DNA from: Mycolicibacterium chubuense
GTDB lineage: Bacteria; Actinomycetota; Actinomycetes; Mycobacteriales; Mycobacteriaceae
NCBI RefSeq assembly: GCF_001044255.1
Contig: NZ_JYNX01000012.1
Location: 1 to 54,197 of the forward strand
DNA length: 54,197 bases
Direction: 5' to 3'
A program made the position numbers and the translations under genes. Positions 1 to 9,171 of this stretch are shown here, piece by piece; position 1 is the first letter of the stretch, and each line of letters opens with the position of its first letter. Under the pieces are notes generated by a model. That model did not search any database. It had not been told where the DNA came from and worked only from the letters and a program-made list of their open reading frames with translations.

Positions 1-99
1 CAATCGGGACGCGGCGTCGTGCAGGGTGGCGGCGTGGCCGCTCGCAGCGCAGCCGTAGCCGCGCACCGTGTCGGTGTCGACGGACAGTCGGGCGAACAT
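1..99 (-). CDS. EspC-like (type VII secretion-associated) small protein, 5' fragment
   Basis: Reading leftwards from an ATG at 99 gives 33 codons that run off the window edge. The translation begins MFARLSVDTDTVRGYG and continues with an Ala-rich amphipathic helix. The opening 'L.VD.D.LR.yg' followed by alanine-rich helix is typical of the small mycobacterial EspC-like/DUF2580 family, associated with ESX secretion. It is divergent from upp. Family assignment is by pattern only because the C-terminal part is missing. Confidence 0.55.
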   Translation of the reverse strand, partial: MFARLSVDTDTVRGYGCAASGHAATLHDAASRL

Positions 100-151
100 A
101 GAGGGTTAGACGCCGGGAAACGCCGCCCGGTTCCCGTTAAGGTCTGACCCC

Positions 152-775
152 ATGGATGTGCGCGTTGTCGACCACCCGCTGGCCGCGGCGCGGCTGAGCA
201 CTCTGCGCGACGAGCGGACCGACAACGCCGGCTTCCGTGCGGCGCTGCGCGACCTGACGTTGATGCTGGTGTACGAGGCCACCCGCGATCTGAGCGTCGA
301 GACCATCCCGGTGCGCACCCCGATGGCGGAGACGGCCGGCGCACGGCTGGCGAACCCGCCGCTGCTGGTTCCGGTGCTGCGCGCGGGGCTGGGCATGGTG
401 GATCAGGCGCACGCGCTGATCCCCGAGGCCCAGGTGGGGTTCGTCGGGGTGGCCCGCAACGAGGAGACGCATCAGCCCACCCCGTATCTGGAGTCGCTGC
501 CCGACGACCTGAGCGCACGTCCGGTGATCGTGCTGGACCCGATGCTCGCCACCGGCGGGTCGATGGTGCACACGCTGGAGCTGCTGTTCGCCCGCGACGC
601 CGTCGATGTCACCGCCATCTGTGTCGTCTGCGCTCCCGAAGGCGTTGCGGCACTGGAGAAGGCGGCGCCCGAACTACGGTTGTTCACTGCGAGCATCGAC
701 TCCGGTCTCAACGAGATCGCCTACATCGTCCCAGGTCTCGGCGACGCCGGCGACCGCCAATTCGGTCCGCGCTGA
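152..775 (+). CDS. upp: Uracil phosphoribosyltransferase
   Basis: 207 aa, full length for UPRTase. It makes UMP from uracil and PRPP in pyrimidine salvage. Visible family features are the N-terminal segment with HPL, the central VLRAGLGM block, the PRPP-binding loop [14 protein letters not shown] (about residues 128-141) and the uracil-binding C-terminal [14 protein letters not shown]. The ATG at 152 is preceded by TAAGGT (138-143) eight bases upstream, so a very short leader is likely. pmmB converges on it with a 7-base gap. Linkage to pmmB and purine nucleoside phosphorylase matches M. tuberculosis Rv3309c-Rv3307. Confidence 0.95.
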   Translation: MDVRVVDHPLAAARLSTLRDERTDNAGFRAALRDLTLMLVYEATRDLSVETIPVRTPMAETAGARLANPPLLVPVLRAGLGMVDQAHALIPEAQVGFVGVARNEETHQPTPYLESLPDDLSARPVIVLDPMLATGGSMVHTLELLFARDAVDVTAICVVCAPEGVAALEKAAPELRLFTASIDSGLNEIAYIVPGLGDAGDRQFGPR

Positions 776-782
776 CCCGGCG

Positions 783-2384
783 CTACACCAGCGAGCGAAC
801 GTCGTCGGCGAGCGCGGACTGCACCCGCGCGGCCCGCTCCCGTGCCGCCGCGAGCTCGCCCGTGCACCGAACTTCCAGGTAGCACTTCAGTTTCGGCTCC
901 GTACCCGACGGCCGCACCACCATCCGCACCGACGTCGTGTCATCGCCGCCGGTGAACACCAGCGCATCGGTGCGCTCCGCCAGATCGCTGACGTCGACGG
1001 AGAAGCCGGCCAGTCGGGTCGGTGGCTCGCTGCGCAGGCTCACCATGACTTCTGCTGCGGCCGAGGGTGATTGGACGCGCCGGGTGACGGCGGTGGTGGT
1101 GTGCACACCGTGGCGGCGGGCCAGCTCGTCCAGCGCGTCGGGCACCGACCGTCCCTCGGCGCGCAGTGCAGCCACCAGGTCGCATGCCAGGACGGCGGCG
1201 CTGATGCCGTCCTTGTCGCGCACCGCGGCCGGATCCACGCAGTGCCCGATCGCCTCCTCGTAGGCGTACACCAGCGTCCCGGGCACGTCGGAGTCGGCAC
1301 GTGCGAGCCACTTGAACCCGGTGAGCGTCTCGACATGCCGCGCGCCGTAGCTCGCGGCGATGCTCGCCAGCATCCGCGACGACACCACCGTGCTCGCCAC
1401 GACCGCCGTCGATGCATCGCCCTGCGAGAGAAGGTAATCGCCCAGCAGCCAACCGGTTTCGTCGCCGGAGAGCATCCGCCAGCCGGCCTCAGTCGGCACG
1501 CCGATGGCGCATCGGTCGGCATCGGGATCGAGCGCGACGGCGATGTCGGCGCCGACGTCGGCCGCCAGCGCCAGGAGTGCGTCCGTGGCGCCGGGCTCTT
1601 CGGGATTGGGAAACGCGACGGTGGGGAAGTCGGGGTCGGGCGCGAATTGCGCCGCCACCACGTGCACGTCGGCGAAACCGGCGAGCGCGAGCGCGTCGAG
1701 GGCGTACTCGCCGCCGACTCCGTGCATCGGTGTCAGCGCGATACGCACCGATCCGGTGGCGCGGCGTACGCCGGCGGCTCGTTCGACGTAGGCGCGGATC
1801 TGCTCGGCGCCGGACACCGCGACGGGGGAGCGGGGGATCTCGTCGGCGGGCGGGGCGGTGGCGATGGCCGCTTCGATCTCCGCGTCGACGGGCGGGATGA
1901 TCTGCAACCCGCCCGGGAAGTACACCTTGTAGCCGTTGTCCGACGCGGGATTGTGCGACGCGGTGATCTGCACGCCGGCCGCCGCGCCGGTGTGCCGAAC
2001 CGTGAACGCCACCACGGGAGTGGGCACCGGCGCGAACATCAGGAGAACCGGAAAGCCCTGTGCAGCAAATACTTCCGCACAAGCACGGCCGAACTCCGCG
2101 GACCGGTGCCGGGCGTCGTAGCCGACGACGACGTGATCGTCGCCGAGTCCGCGCCGGCTCAGCACCGTCGCCACCGCCCACGTCGCGCGCAGCACCACCG
2201 CGAGGTTCATACCGTTGGGGCCGGCGCGCAACGGGCCGCGCAGGCCTGCGGTGCCGAACGTCAGCGGCGCGGCGAAGCGATCGGCGAGGTCGGTGTCGGT
2301 GCAGGCGGCCAGCTCGGCGGCCGCGTTGGGATCCGGGTCGTGAGCCAGCCACTCCCGGACCGCCGCGTGGAGGTCGGACGTCAC
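783..2384 (-). CDS. pmmB: Phosphomannomutase/phosphopentomutase-type alpha-D-phosphohexomutase PmmB
   Basis: 533 aa, close to the M. tuberculosis PmmB length. It interconverts sugar 1- and 6-phosphates (or ribose phosphates beside a nucleoside phosphorylase). The phosphoserine loop is TASHNPASDNGYKVYF, the metal-binding loop is DPDADRCAIG, the sugar-binding loop contains EEAIG, and the C-terminal phosphate-binding loop is RPSGTEPKLKCYLEV. The GTG start at 2384 directly abuts the TAG stop of the MarR gene, so the two are probably cotranscribed. Exact substrate cannot be read from sequence. Confidence 0.93.
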   Translation of the reverse strand: MTSDLHAAVREWLAHDPDPNAAAELAACTDTDLADRFAAPLTFGTAGLRGPLRAGPNGMNLAVVLRATWAVATVLSRRGLGDDHVVVGYDARHRSAEFGRACAEVFAAQGFPVLLMFAPVPTPVVAFTVRHTGAAAGVQITASHNPASDNGYKVYFPGGLQIIPPVDAEIEAAIATAPPADEIPRSPVAVSGAEQIRAYVERAAGVRRATGSVRIALTPMHGVGGEYALDALALAGFADVHVVAAQFAPDPDFPTVAFPNPEEPGATDALLALAADVGADIAVALDPDADRCAIGVPTEAGWRMLSGDETGWLLGDYLLSQGDASTAVVASTVVSSRMLASIAASYGARHVETLTGFKWLARADSDVPGTLVYAYEEAIGHCVDPAAVRDKDGISAAVLACDLVAALRAEGRSVPDALDELARRHGVHTTTAVTRRVQSPSAAAEVMVSLRSEPPTRLAGFSVDVSDLAERTDALVFTGGDDTTSVRMVVRPSGTEPKLKCYLEVRCTGELAAARERAARVQSALADDVRSLV

Positions 2385-2828
2385 CTAGGTCAGTGTGCCC
2401 GTATCGGGGTCGGCGAGCTTGCGCAGGATGGGCGCCACGAGCATCAGCAGATCGAACTCGAGGGTGGACAACCGTTCCCGCATGGTCGTGTGCAGCCACG
2501 CGTCGCGCTCGGCGCGGTCGGCCTCCATCAAGGTGGTGCCGTCGGTGGTGATCTCGACGAGTTGGCGGCGGCGGTCGGAGGCGTCTGGCCGCCGGGCCAC
2601 CAGCCCCCGCGACTCGAGCTCGTTGAGCGAATCGGTCAGCGACTGCGCCTTGACGCCCAGCCGCACGCCCAGTTCCGCGGGTGTCGTGATGCCCGCCCGG
2701 CTGATCTCACCGAGAAGCTGCATCTGACTCAGCGTCAGCCCGTTGTCCGGACGGTGCCGCCGCAGCTGCCGGGCGACCGCCATCATCGACTCCCGCAGTT
2801 CGGTCGCCGCCGACGCCTCGATACCCAT
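2385..2828 (-). CDS. MarR-family transcriptional regulator
   Basis: 147 aa from ATG 2828 (MGIEASAATELRESMM). The winged-helix core is visible: LTLSQMQLLGEISRAGITTPAELGVRLGVKAQSLTDSLNELESRGLVARRPDASDRR, ending in the typical MarR wing. A longer frame exists upstream, but this start matches family length and lies just downstream of an inverted repeat that looks like its own operator. It abuts pmmB and is divergent from the AbrB-type membrane gene; the shared intergenic region holds two similar palindromes. Likely autorepressor and repressor of the divergent gene (inference). Confidence 0.9.
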   Translation of the reverse strand: MGIEASAATELRESMMAVARQLRRHRPDNGLTLSQMQLLGEISRAGITTPAELGVRLGVKAQSLTDSLNELESRGLVARRPDASDRRRQLVEITTDGTTLMEADRAERDAWLHTTMRERLSTLEFDLLMLVAPILRKLADPDTGTLT

Positions 2829-2830
2829 TA

Positions 2831-2846
2831 CCAAGTTATACCTTGG
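2831..2846. promoter_or_regulatory. Probable MarR operator, copy 1
   Basis: Perfect inverted repeat CCAAG-TTATAC-CTTGG immediately upstream of the MarR start codon (2828). It overlaps a TAACTT -10-like element on the minus strand, the expected place for autorepression. Confidence 0.6.
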
Positions 2847-2896
2847 CATCACCGCGCAAGTCACGCACGAAACCGCCGTTTGAGATCTTGATTTGC

Positions 2897-2910
2897 CAAG
2901 AGCATACTTG
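2897..2910. promoter_or_regulatory. Probable MarR operator, copy 2
   Basis: CAAG-AGCATA-CTTG has the same half-sites and 6-nt spacer as copy 1. It is centred 65 bp from copy 1 and lies seven bases upstream of the divergent membrane gene start (2917). Confidence 0.58.
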
Positions 2911-2916
2911 CCATTG

Positions 2917-4038
2917 ATGACGACGCGATTGCTGAGGTGGACGGCACTGCTAGCCGCGACGGTGGCGGTCACCGCCCCGTTCACGCTCCTCGGGGTGCCG
3001 TCGGCGGCGCTGTTCGCCGCGCTGGTGGTCGGCATCGCGTTCGCACTGCTGTCGGCGGGCCCCGCCGGCGTACCCCGCACCCTCGGCGTCGCGGCGCAGG
3101 GCGTGCTCGGCGTCTACATCGGCACGATGGTGCAGCACGACGCGCTGGGCGCCCTGGGCGGGGACTGGCCCGTCGTCGTCGGCGTGGCGGCCGGCACCCT
3201 GCTGCTCAGCGTCGTCGCCGGCGCGCTGCTCGGCCTGCACCGCAACGTCACCCCGCTCACCGGATCGCTGGCGCTCGTGGCCGGCGGCGCGTCCGGGCTC
3301 GTGGCGATCGCCCGGGAACTCGGCGGTGACGACCGTGTCGTCGCCGTGGTGCAATACCTGCGGGTCGGGCTGGTCACCATGTCGATGCCCGTCGTGGTCA
3401 CGCTGATCTACCACGCCGACACGTCCCGCGGCAGCGCCGACGCCGTGACGCCGCCCGGGCGGGCTCCGTGGTACCTGAGCCTGGCGATACTCGTCGTGCT
3501 CGTGCTGGTCGGCGCCACCGTCGGACGGCTGATCCGGCTGCCGGGCGCCGGCCTGCTCGGCCCGCTCGCGCTCACCGTCGCCCTGGAGGTCAGCGGGTTC
3601 TCGTTCGGTCTGTGGGTGCCGACGCTGCTGGTGCAGGCCGGTTACGTGCTGATCGGCTGGCAGGCGGGTCTGGCGTTCACCCGGGCGTCGCTGCGCGCGG
3701 TCAGCCGGCTGCTGCCCGCCGCGATCACGCTCATCGTCCTGATCGGCGTCGCCACCGCGGGTCTGGGCGTGCTGCTGGCCCGGGTCGCCGGGCTGACGCC
3801 GTTGGAGGGGTACCTCGCGACCAGTCCCGGTGGCGTCTACGCGGTGCTGGCGACCGCGGTGGAGACGGGGTCCAACGTGACGTTCGTGATCGCCGCGCAG
3901 GTGGTCCGGATCCTGATGATGCTCTTCGCGGCGCCGCTGCTGGCCCGCGCCGTGGTGTGGGCGAGCCGGCGGATCGGCGGCGATCAGAGCCGGGAGATCA
4001 CGGCCGAGAGCAGGGAACCCATCCGCGTGGCCGACTGA
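2917..4038 (+). CDS. AbrB-family (formerly 'ammonia monooxygenase'-annotated) integral membrane protein
   Basis: 373 aa from ATG 2917 ([39 protein letters not shown]). It is strongly hydrophobic throughout with about ten predicted membrane segments, in two similar halves as in the AbrB_dup family (membrane proteins, not the Bacillus regulator). A TTG eight codons earlier would extend into the operator, so ATG 2917 is preferred. The gene faces the MarR regulator across paired palindromes, suggesting controlled export or transport of a small ligand. Its last 55 bases overlap the convergent phosphorylase gene. Substrate unknown. Confidence 0.85.
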   Translation: MTTRLLRWTALLAATVAVTAPFTLLGVPSAALFAALVVGIAFALLSAGPAGVPRTLGVAAQGVLGVYIGTMVQHDALGALGGDWPVVVGVAAGTLLLSVVAGALLGLHRNVTPLTGSLALVAGGASGLVAIARELGGDDRVVAVVQYLRVGLVTMSMPVVVTLIYHADTSRGSADAVTPPGRAPWYLSLAILVVLVLVGATVGRLIRLPGAGLLGPLALTVALEVSGFSFGLWVPTLLVQAGYVLIGWQAGLAFTRASLRAVSRLLPAAITLIVLIGVATAGLGVLLARVAGLTPLEGYLATSPGGVYAVLATAVETGSNVTFVIAAQVVRILMMLFAAPLLARAVVWASRRIGGDQSREITAESREPIRVAD

Positions 4039-4778
4039 CGGCCGGCCTCGAGCACCTCGTCGTGGCTCAGCGGCTGCCCGGTCATCCCGGCGGCCAGGTT
4101 GGTCACCAGCGACACCCCCAGCACCGCCGCGCCGGCCGCGCGCGCCGCGATGGTCTCGTGCACGGTCGACATCCCGACGAGATCGGCGCCGAGGGTGCGC
4201 AGCATCCGGATCTCGGCGGGCGTCTCGTAGTGCGGTCCGGGCAGGCCGGCGTAGACGCCCTCGGCGAGGGTCGGGTCGATCTCGCGGGCGAGGGCCCGCA
4301 GCCGCGGCGCGTACGCGTCCACCAGGTCGACGAACTGTGCGCCGACCAGCGGCGAGCGGGCGGTGAGGTTGAGGTGGTCGCTGATCAGCACCGGTTGACC
4401 CACACTGAACTCCGGGCGCAGGCCGCCGGCGGCGTTGGTCAGCACCACGGTGTGCACGCCGGCGGCGCAAGCGGTGCGCACCGGATGCACGACGTGGCGC
4501 AGGTCGTGGCCCTCGTAGGCGTGAATCCGGCCCAGCAGCACCAGAACCCGGTGCTCGCCGACCCGCAGGGAGAGCGCCTGGCCGCCGTGGCCCTGCGCGC
4601 TGGGCGGGGTGAAACCGGGCAGCTCGGCCATCGGGACGACGGCGGTCGGCTCCCCGAGCCGCTCGGCGGCCGGTGCCCAGCCCGATCCGAGGACGACGGC
4701 GACGTCGTGGCGGTCGACGCCGGTGCGTTCGGCCAGGGCCCGGGCCGCCTGCTGCGCGGCTGTCCCGGGATCCTCCAC
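3984..4778 (-). CDS. deoD: Purine nucleoside phosphorylase
   Basis: 264 aa, trimeric PNP family. It phosphorolyses inosine and guanosine to base plus ribose 1-phosphate. Diagnostic segments are [91 protein letters not shown] and [12 protein letters not shown], almost collinear with M. tuberculosis Rv3307. The GTG start at 4778 has TAAGCT seven bases upstream on its strand (4786-4791), consistent with a leaderless message. The 3' end overlaps the convergent membrane gene by 55 bp. Confidence 0.95.
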   Translation of the reverse strand: MEDPGTAAQQAARALAERTGVDRHDVAVVLGSGWAPAAERLGEPTAVVPMAELPGFTPPSAQGHGGQALSLRVGEHRVLVLLGRIHAYEGHDLRHVVHPVRTACAAGVHTVVLTNAAGGLRPEFSVGQPVLISDHLNLTARSPLVGAQFVDLVDAYAPRLRALAREIDPTLAEGVYAGLPGPHYETPAEIRMLRTLGADLVGMSTVHETIAARAAGAAVLGVSLVTNLAAGMTGQPLSHDEVLEAGRQSATRMGSLLSAVISRL

Positions 4779-4825
4779 GACCGGCAGCTTAGTGGGGGTG
4801 TCGGGGCAGTGAGATACTTGCCTGC

Positions 4826-6022
4826 ATGCCTACCGCCGCCGCGTCGTCGTCTCATGCGTCGACGACCGTCGAGGACGTGGTGCGCCGGCGCAGCGGCGAG
4901 TTGCTCGAGTTGTCGCATTCCCTGCACGCCGAGCCCGAGTTGGCCTTCGACGAACACCGCAGCTGCGCCAAGACGCAGGCCCTGGTCGCCGAGCGCGGCT
5001 TCGACGTGACGGCGAACGCGGGCGGATTGGACACCGCGTTCCGGGCCGAGTTCGGCAGCGGGCCGCTGGTCGTCGGGATCTGCGCCGAGTACGACGCGCT
5101 GCCGGGGATCGGGCACGCCTGCGGGCACAACATCATCGCCGCGTCGGCCGTCGGCACCGCGCTCGCGCTGGCCGAGGTGGCCGACGACCTCGGGCTGACG
5201 GTGGTGCTGCTCGGCACCCCGGCCGAGGAGGCCGGGGGAGGCAAGGTCCTGATGCTCGACGCCGGGGTGTTCGACGACATCGCCGCGACGGTGATGCTGC
5301 ACCCCGGTCCGATCGACATCGCCGCGGCGCGCTCGCTGGCCCTGTCGGAGGCGACGATCCGCTACACCGGCCGCGAAGCGCACGCCGCCGTCGCGCCGTA
5401 TCTCGGCGTCAACGCCGCGGACGCGGTGACCGTCGCGCAGGTCGCGATCGGCCTGCTGCGCCAGCAGCTCGCCCCGGGGCAGATGTGCCACGGCATCGTC
5501 ACCGACGGCGGTCAGGCCGCCAACGTCATCCCGGCGTCGGCGGAGCTGCGTTACACGATGCGGGCGACGAATTCGGAGTCGTTGCGCGCGTTGGAAACCC
5601 GGATCGCGGGCTGTTTCGCTGCGGGGGCGGTGGCCACCGGTTGCGAGCACACCGTGGAAGAGACCGCGCCCGCCTACGCCGAGTTGATCCCGGATCCGTG
5701 GCTGTCGGCGACGGTCCGGGCGGAGATGCTGCGGTTCGATCGCAGCCCGGTTCCCGAGGAGGTCGAGGCGTCAGTGCCGTTGGGCAGCACAGACATGGGC
5801 AACGTCACGCAGGTGATGCCGGGTATCCACCCGATCGTCGGCATCGACGCGGGGGGCGCGTCGATCCACCAGCCGGAGTTCGCCGCCGCCGCGGCCGGGG
5901 AGAGTGCCGACGCCGCGGTGATCGAGGGGGCGATCATGCTGTCCCGCACCGTGGTGGCGCTGGCCGGTGACGCCGCCCAGCGGGACAGGGTGCTGGAACT
6001 GCAGCAGAGGCGGGCGTCATGA
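4826..6022 (+). CDS. amiB1: M20-family amidohydrolase AmiB1
   Basis: 398 aa. M20D-type metal-dependent amidohydrolase/aminoacylase. The metal ligands are in GHACGHNI (first histidine and HACGHN), the bridging EE in PAEEAGGGK, and a later MLHPGP; a dimerisation domain sits in the middle. The substrate is unknown, probably an N-acylated amino acid or peptide. ATG 4826 follows the 5' side of pnp divergently. Its TGA overlaps the ATG of amiA1 (ATGA, 6019-6022), so the pair is translationally coupled, as Rv3306c-Rv3305c. Confidence 0.92.
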   Translation: MPTAAASSSHASTTVEDVVRRRSGELLELSHSLHAEPELAFDEHRSCAKTQALVAERGFDVTANAGGLDTAFRAEFGSGPLVVGICAEYDALPGIGHACGHNIIAASAVGTALALAEVADDLGLTVVLLGTPAEEAGGGKVLMLDAGVFDDIAATVMLHPGPIDIAAARSLALSEATIRYTGREAHAAVAPYLGVNAADAVTVAQVAIGLLRQQLAPGQMCHGIVTDGGQAANVIPASAELRYTMRATNSESLRALETRIAGCFAAGAVATGCEHTVEETAPAYAELIPDPWLSATVRAEMLRFDRSPVPEEVEASVPLGSTDMGNVTQVMPGIHPIVGIDAGGASIHQPEFAAAAAGESADAAVIEGAIMLSRTVVALAGDAAQRDRVLELQQRRAS

Positions 6023-7185
6023 GTGTGTTGGCGCACGCCGCGGCGCGTTTCCTGTCGGCCCGCTACGACGACCTCGTGGCGTGGCGGCGGCATCTGCACA
6101 TGCATCCCGAGCTCGGTCGTCAGGAGTTCGCGACCACGCAGTTCGTCGCCTCGGTGCTGGCCGACGCAGGGCTCAACCCGAAGGTGCTGCCCGGTGGGAC
6201 GGGTCTGACGTGCGATTTCGGTCCTGACGACGGGCCGCGGGTGGCGCTGCGCGCCGACATGGACGCGTTGCCGATGGCCGAGCGGACCGAGGCGCCCTAC
6301 GCGTCGGTGGTGCCGGGCATCGCGCACGCCTGCGGTCACGACGCGCACACGGTGGTGCTATTGGGCGCCGCGCTGGCGCTGGCGTCGGTGCCGGAACTGC
6401 CGGTGGGGGTGCGGCTGATCTTCCAGGCCGCCGAAGAACTGATGCCCGGCGGCGCGATCGACGCGATCGCGGCGGGCGCGTTGACGGGGGTGTCGCGGAT
6501 CTATGCGCTGCACTGCGACCCGCATCTGGAGGTGGGCCGTGTCGCGGTCAAGCCGGGCCCCATCACGTCGGCGGCCGATCAGCTCGAGGTGGTCCTGCAT
6601 TCGCCGGGCGGGCACACGTCGCGGCCGCATCTGACCGGCGATCTGGTCTACGGGATCGGCACGCTGATCACCGGCCTGCCGGGCGTGCTGTCGCGGCGCA
6701 TCGACCCGCGCAACAGCACGGTGATGGTGTGGGGTGCGGTGAACGCGGGGGTGGCCGCCAACGCGATCCCGCAGTCCGGCACGCTGGCAGGCACCATCCG
6801 CACGGCCAGCCGCGAGACCTGGGTGACGATGGAAGACCTTGTCACCGAGACGATTTCGTCACTGCTGGCGCCGCTGGGCATCGAGCATGTGGTGAACTAC
6901 CGACGCGGCGTCCCGCCGGTGGTCAACGAAGAGGTGTCCACGCGCATCCTCACCCACGCCATCGAGTCGATCGGCCCGGATGTGCTCGCCGACACCCGGC
7001 AGTCCGGCGGCGGCGAGGACTTCTCCTGGTATCTGGAGGAGGTGCCCGGCGCGATGGCGCGGCTGGGCGTGTGGAGCGGGCAGGGCCCGCAGCTGGATCT
7101 GCACCAGCCGACGTTCGACCTCGACGAAAGGGCGCTCGGCGTCGGGGTGCGCCTGCTGGTCAACATCATCGCCAACAGCGCCTGA
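6019..7185 (+). CDS. amiA1: M20-family amidohydrolase AmiA1
   Basis: 388 aa, paralogue of the preceding gene. M20D features: RADMDALPM (metal-site Asp), IAHACGHDAHTVVLLG, FQAAEELMPGGA with the catalytic Glu pair, ALHCDPHLEVG, and GGEDFSWYLEEVPG near the C-terminus. It overlaps the upstream paralogue by 4 nt and may act with it in amide hydrolysis of an imported compound (inference). It converges with the gamma-glutamylcyclotransferase-like gene with only 3 bp between stops. Confidence 0.93.
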   Translation: MSVLAHAAARFLSARYDDLVAWRRHLHMHPELGRQEFATTQFVASVLADAGLNPKVLPGGTGLTCDFGPDDGPRVALRADMDALPMAERTEAPYASVVPGIAHACGHDAHTVVLLGAALALASVPELPVGVRLIFQAAEELMPGGAIDAIAAGALTGVSRIYALHCDPHLEVGRVAVKPGPITSAADQLEVVLHSPGGHTSRPHLTGDLVYGIGTLITGLPGVLSRRIDPRNSTVMVWGAVNAGVAANAIPQSGTLAGTIRTASRETWVTMEDLVTETISSLLAPLGIEHVVNYRRGVPPVVNEEVSTRILTHAIESIGPDVLADTRQSGGGEDFSWYLEEVPGAMARLGVWSGQGPQLDLHQPTFDLDERALGVGVRLLVNIIANSA

Positions 7186-7188
7186 CCC

Positions 7189-7668
7189 CTAGCCTCCCGG
7201 GCCCGGGCCGATGTTGCTCGACGGCCGCGTCCGCAGGTCGTACACGTATTCCGCTGGCGCTCCGGCGATTTCGGCCGCGTCGGCCATCACGCCGAGGTAG
7301 CGTGCCGACGGGATTCCGCCCTCCCAGGCGTCCACCACGTACAGCCACGCCAACGCGGGGTCGGTGTCGGTGTCGGACGCGGTGCGTTCCACCCGGCAGC
7401 GGATCTTCTTGTGGATGCCGAGCTCCGAGCCCTCCCAGCGGTCGAGGTTCTCCTCGTCTTCCTTGGTGACGTCGTAGAGCACGACGAACACCTTGGACCC
7501 GGGATCCTCGACGATGGTGGCCAGCGCGCCTTCCCAGCCGATGTCCTCGCCGCCGAACGTCAGCCGCCACCCGTGCAGCCAGCCCGTGCCCGCCATCGGC
7601 GAATGAGGGGCCCGTTGCAGCATCTGCTCGGGATGCATGTTCGACCCGTAGGCGGCGTAGAGCGGCAC
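7189..7668 (-). CDS. Gamma-glutamylcyclotransferase-like protein (Rv3304 type)
   Basis: 159 aa. It begins MPLYAAYGSNMHPEQMLQRAPHSP, the YGSN loop and fold signature of the GGCT/BtrG superfamily; the general acid/base Glu is probably in the WEGSELGIHKK region. These proteins cleave gamma-glutamyl or related amides by cyclisation; the physiological substrate is unknown. The GTG start at 7668 lies exactly six bases after TAAGCT on the minus strand, pointing to a leaderless transcript. It is divergent from lpdA. Confidence 0.85.
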   Translation of the reverse strand: MPLYAAYGSNMHPEQMLQRAPHSPMAGTGWLHGWRLTFGGEDIGWEGALATIVEDPGSKVFVVLYDVTKEDEENLDRWEGSELGIHKKIRCRVERTASDTDTDPALAWLYVVDAWEGGIPSARYLGVMADAAEIAGAPAEYVYDLRTRPSSNIGPGPGG

Positions 7669-7674
7669 GCGAGA

Positions 7675-7703
7675 AGCTTAAACGCATCTCTGTGCAATAG
7701 GTT
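7675..7703. promoter_or_regulatory. Divergent pair of leaderless-type promoters
   Basis: On the minus strand TAAGCT (7680-7675) is followed by six bases and the GTG at 7668. On the plus strand TAGGTT (7698-7703) is followed by six bases and the GTG at 7710. Both fit the mycobacterial TANNNT -10 element with transcription starting at or next to the start codon. Confidence 0.6.
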
Positions 7704-7709
7704 GGTGGC

Positions 7710-9125
7710 GTGGTAACGCGGATCGTGATCATCGGCGGCGGGCCGGCGGGCTACGAGGCGGCGCTGGTCGCGGCCGCTCACGGACGGGACGTCGCGCAGG
7801 TGACCGTCGTCGACTCCGACGGCCTGGGCGGCGCCTGCGTGCTCTATGACTGTGTGCCGTCGAAGACGTTGATCGCCTCCACCGGCGTGCGCACCGAACT
7901 ACGCCGCGCGCAGGGACTGGGCTACGACATCGGCATCGATGCGGCGCCGATCTCGCTGCCGGACATCAACAACCGCGTCAAGACGCTGGCCGCCTCCCAG
8001 TCCGCGGACATCGGCAGTCAATTGCTCAACCAGGGCGTCACGATCATCGGCGGCCGCGGTGAGCTCGTCGACGACATCGCCGGCATGGCCCACCACCGCG
8101 TCAAGGTCACCACGCCCGACGGCAAGGTCGGTGTGCTCAAGGCCGACATCGTGCTGATCGCGACCGGCGCCAGCCCGCGGGTGCTGCCCAACGCGGTGCC
8201 CGACGGCGACCGGATCCTGACGTGGCGGCAGGTGTACGACCTCGAGACGCTGCCCGAGCACCTGATCATCGTCGGTTCCGGGGTGACGGGTGCGGAGTTC
8301 TGCAACGCCTACACCGAACTCGGTGTGACGGTGACGGTGGTCGCGAGCCGCGATCAGATCCTTCCCCACGAGGACTCGGACGCGGCGGCGGCGCTGGAGG
8401 AGGTGTTCAACGAGCGCGGGGTGACGCTGGTCAAGAACGCCCGCGCCGACTCGGTGACCCGCACCGACACCGGTGTCCGGGTCGCGATCGCCGACGGCCG
8501 CGTCGTCGAGGGCAGCCATGCGCTGATGACCGTGGGTTCGGTGCCCAACACCGCGGGCCTGGGCCTCGACCGCATCGGTGTCGACCTCAAGCCGGGCGGC
8601 TACATCCCGGTCGACCGGGTGTCGCGCACACCCGCGTCAGGCGTCTACGCCGCCGGCGACTGCACCGGCCTGCTGCCGCTGGCCTCGGTCGCGGCGATGC
8701 AGGGCCGCATCGCGATGTACCACGCGCTCGGCGAGGGCGTCTCCCCGATCCGGCTGCGGACCGTCGCGTCCGCGACGTTCACCCGCCCCGAGATCGGCGC
8801 GGTCGGCATCCCGCAGTCGGCGATCGACGACGGCAGCGTCCCGGCCCGCACGCTGATGCTCCCGCTGAACACCAACGCCCGCGCCAAGATGTCCCTGCTC
8901 AGGCACGGTTTCGTCAAGATCTTCTGCCGCCCGGCGACAGGTGTGGTGATCGGCGGGGTGGTCGTCGCGCCGATCGCCTCGGAGCTCATCCTGCCGATCG
9001 CGCTGGCGGTGCAGAACCGCATCTCGGTGACCGACCTGGCCCAGACGCTGTCGGTGTACCCGTCGCTGTCCGGATCGATCGTCGAGGCCGCGCGCCGGTT
9101 GATGGCGCACGACGATCTGGACTGA
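7710..9125 (+). CDS. lpdA: LpdA-type NAD(P)H quinone reductase / flavoprotein disulfide reductase family
   Basis: 471 aa, closely following M. tuberculosis LpdA (Rv3303c). FAD fold IIGGGPAGYEAAL (7-19), second nucleotide fold VVGSGVTGAEF-like, and FAD motif VYAAGDCTGLLPLASVAAMQGR. Unlike the M. tuberculosis protein as I recall it, this one has both cysteines of a redox pair, C43 and C48 in GGACVLYDCVPSK. The C-terminal active-site segment is YPSLSGS instead of HPTLSE, so the His-Glu dyad of true lipoamide dehydrogenases is absent. Quinone reduction is therefore more likely than lipoamide oxidation. The GTG start at 7710 looks leaderless. glpD2 follows 46 bp downstream. Confidence 0.93.
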   Translation: MVTRIVIIGGGPAGYEAALVAAAHGRDVAQVTVVDSDGLGGACVLYDCVPSKTLIASTGVRTELRRAQGLGYDIGIDAAPISLPDINNRVKTLAASQSADIGSQLLNQGVTIIGGRGELVDDIAGMAHHRVKVTTPDGKVGVLKADIVLIATGASPRVLPNAVPDGDRILTWRQVYDLETLPEHLIIVGSGVTGAEFCNAYTELGVTVTVVASRDQILPHEDSDAAAALEEVFNERGVTLVKNARADSVTRTDTGVRVAIADGRVVEGSHALMTVGSVPNTAGLGLDRIGVDLKPGGYIPVDRVSRTPASGVYAAGDCTGLLPLASVAAMQGRIAMYHALGEGVSPIRLRTVASATFTRPEIGAVGIPQSAIDDGSVPARTLMLPLNTNARAKMSLLRHGFVKIFCRPATGVVIGGVVVAPIASELILPIALAVQNRISVTDLAQTLSVYPSLSGSIVEAARRLMAHDDLD

Positions 9126-9171
9126 GCCACGTAGGCTGGACCCGTACTGACCGGTAACAAGGAAGGTGCGC

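Noticed and set aside
1071-2891. Long plus-strand frames opposite pmmB and other large genes (for example opposite lhr, the PKS and the antiporter)
   Set aside because: They are Arg/Ala/Gly-rich antisense shadows created by high GC third positions; the opposite strand carries clear protein motifs.
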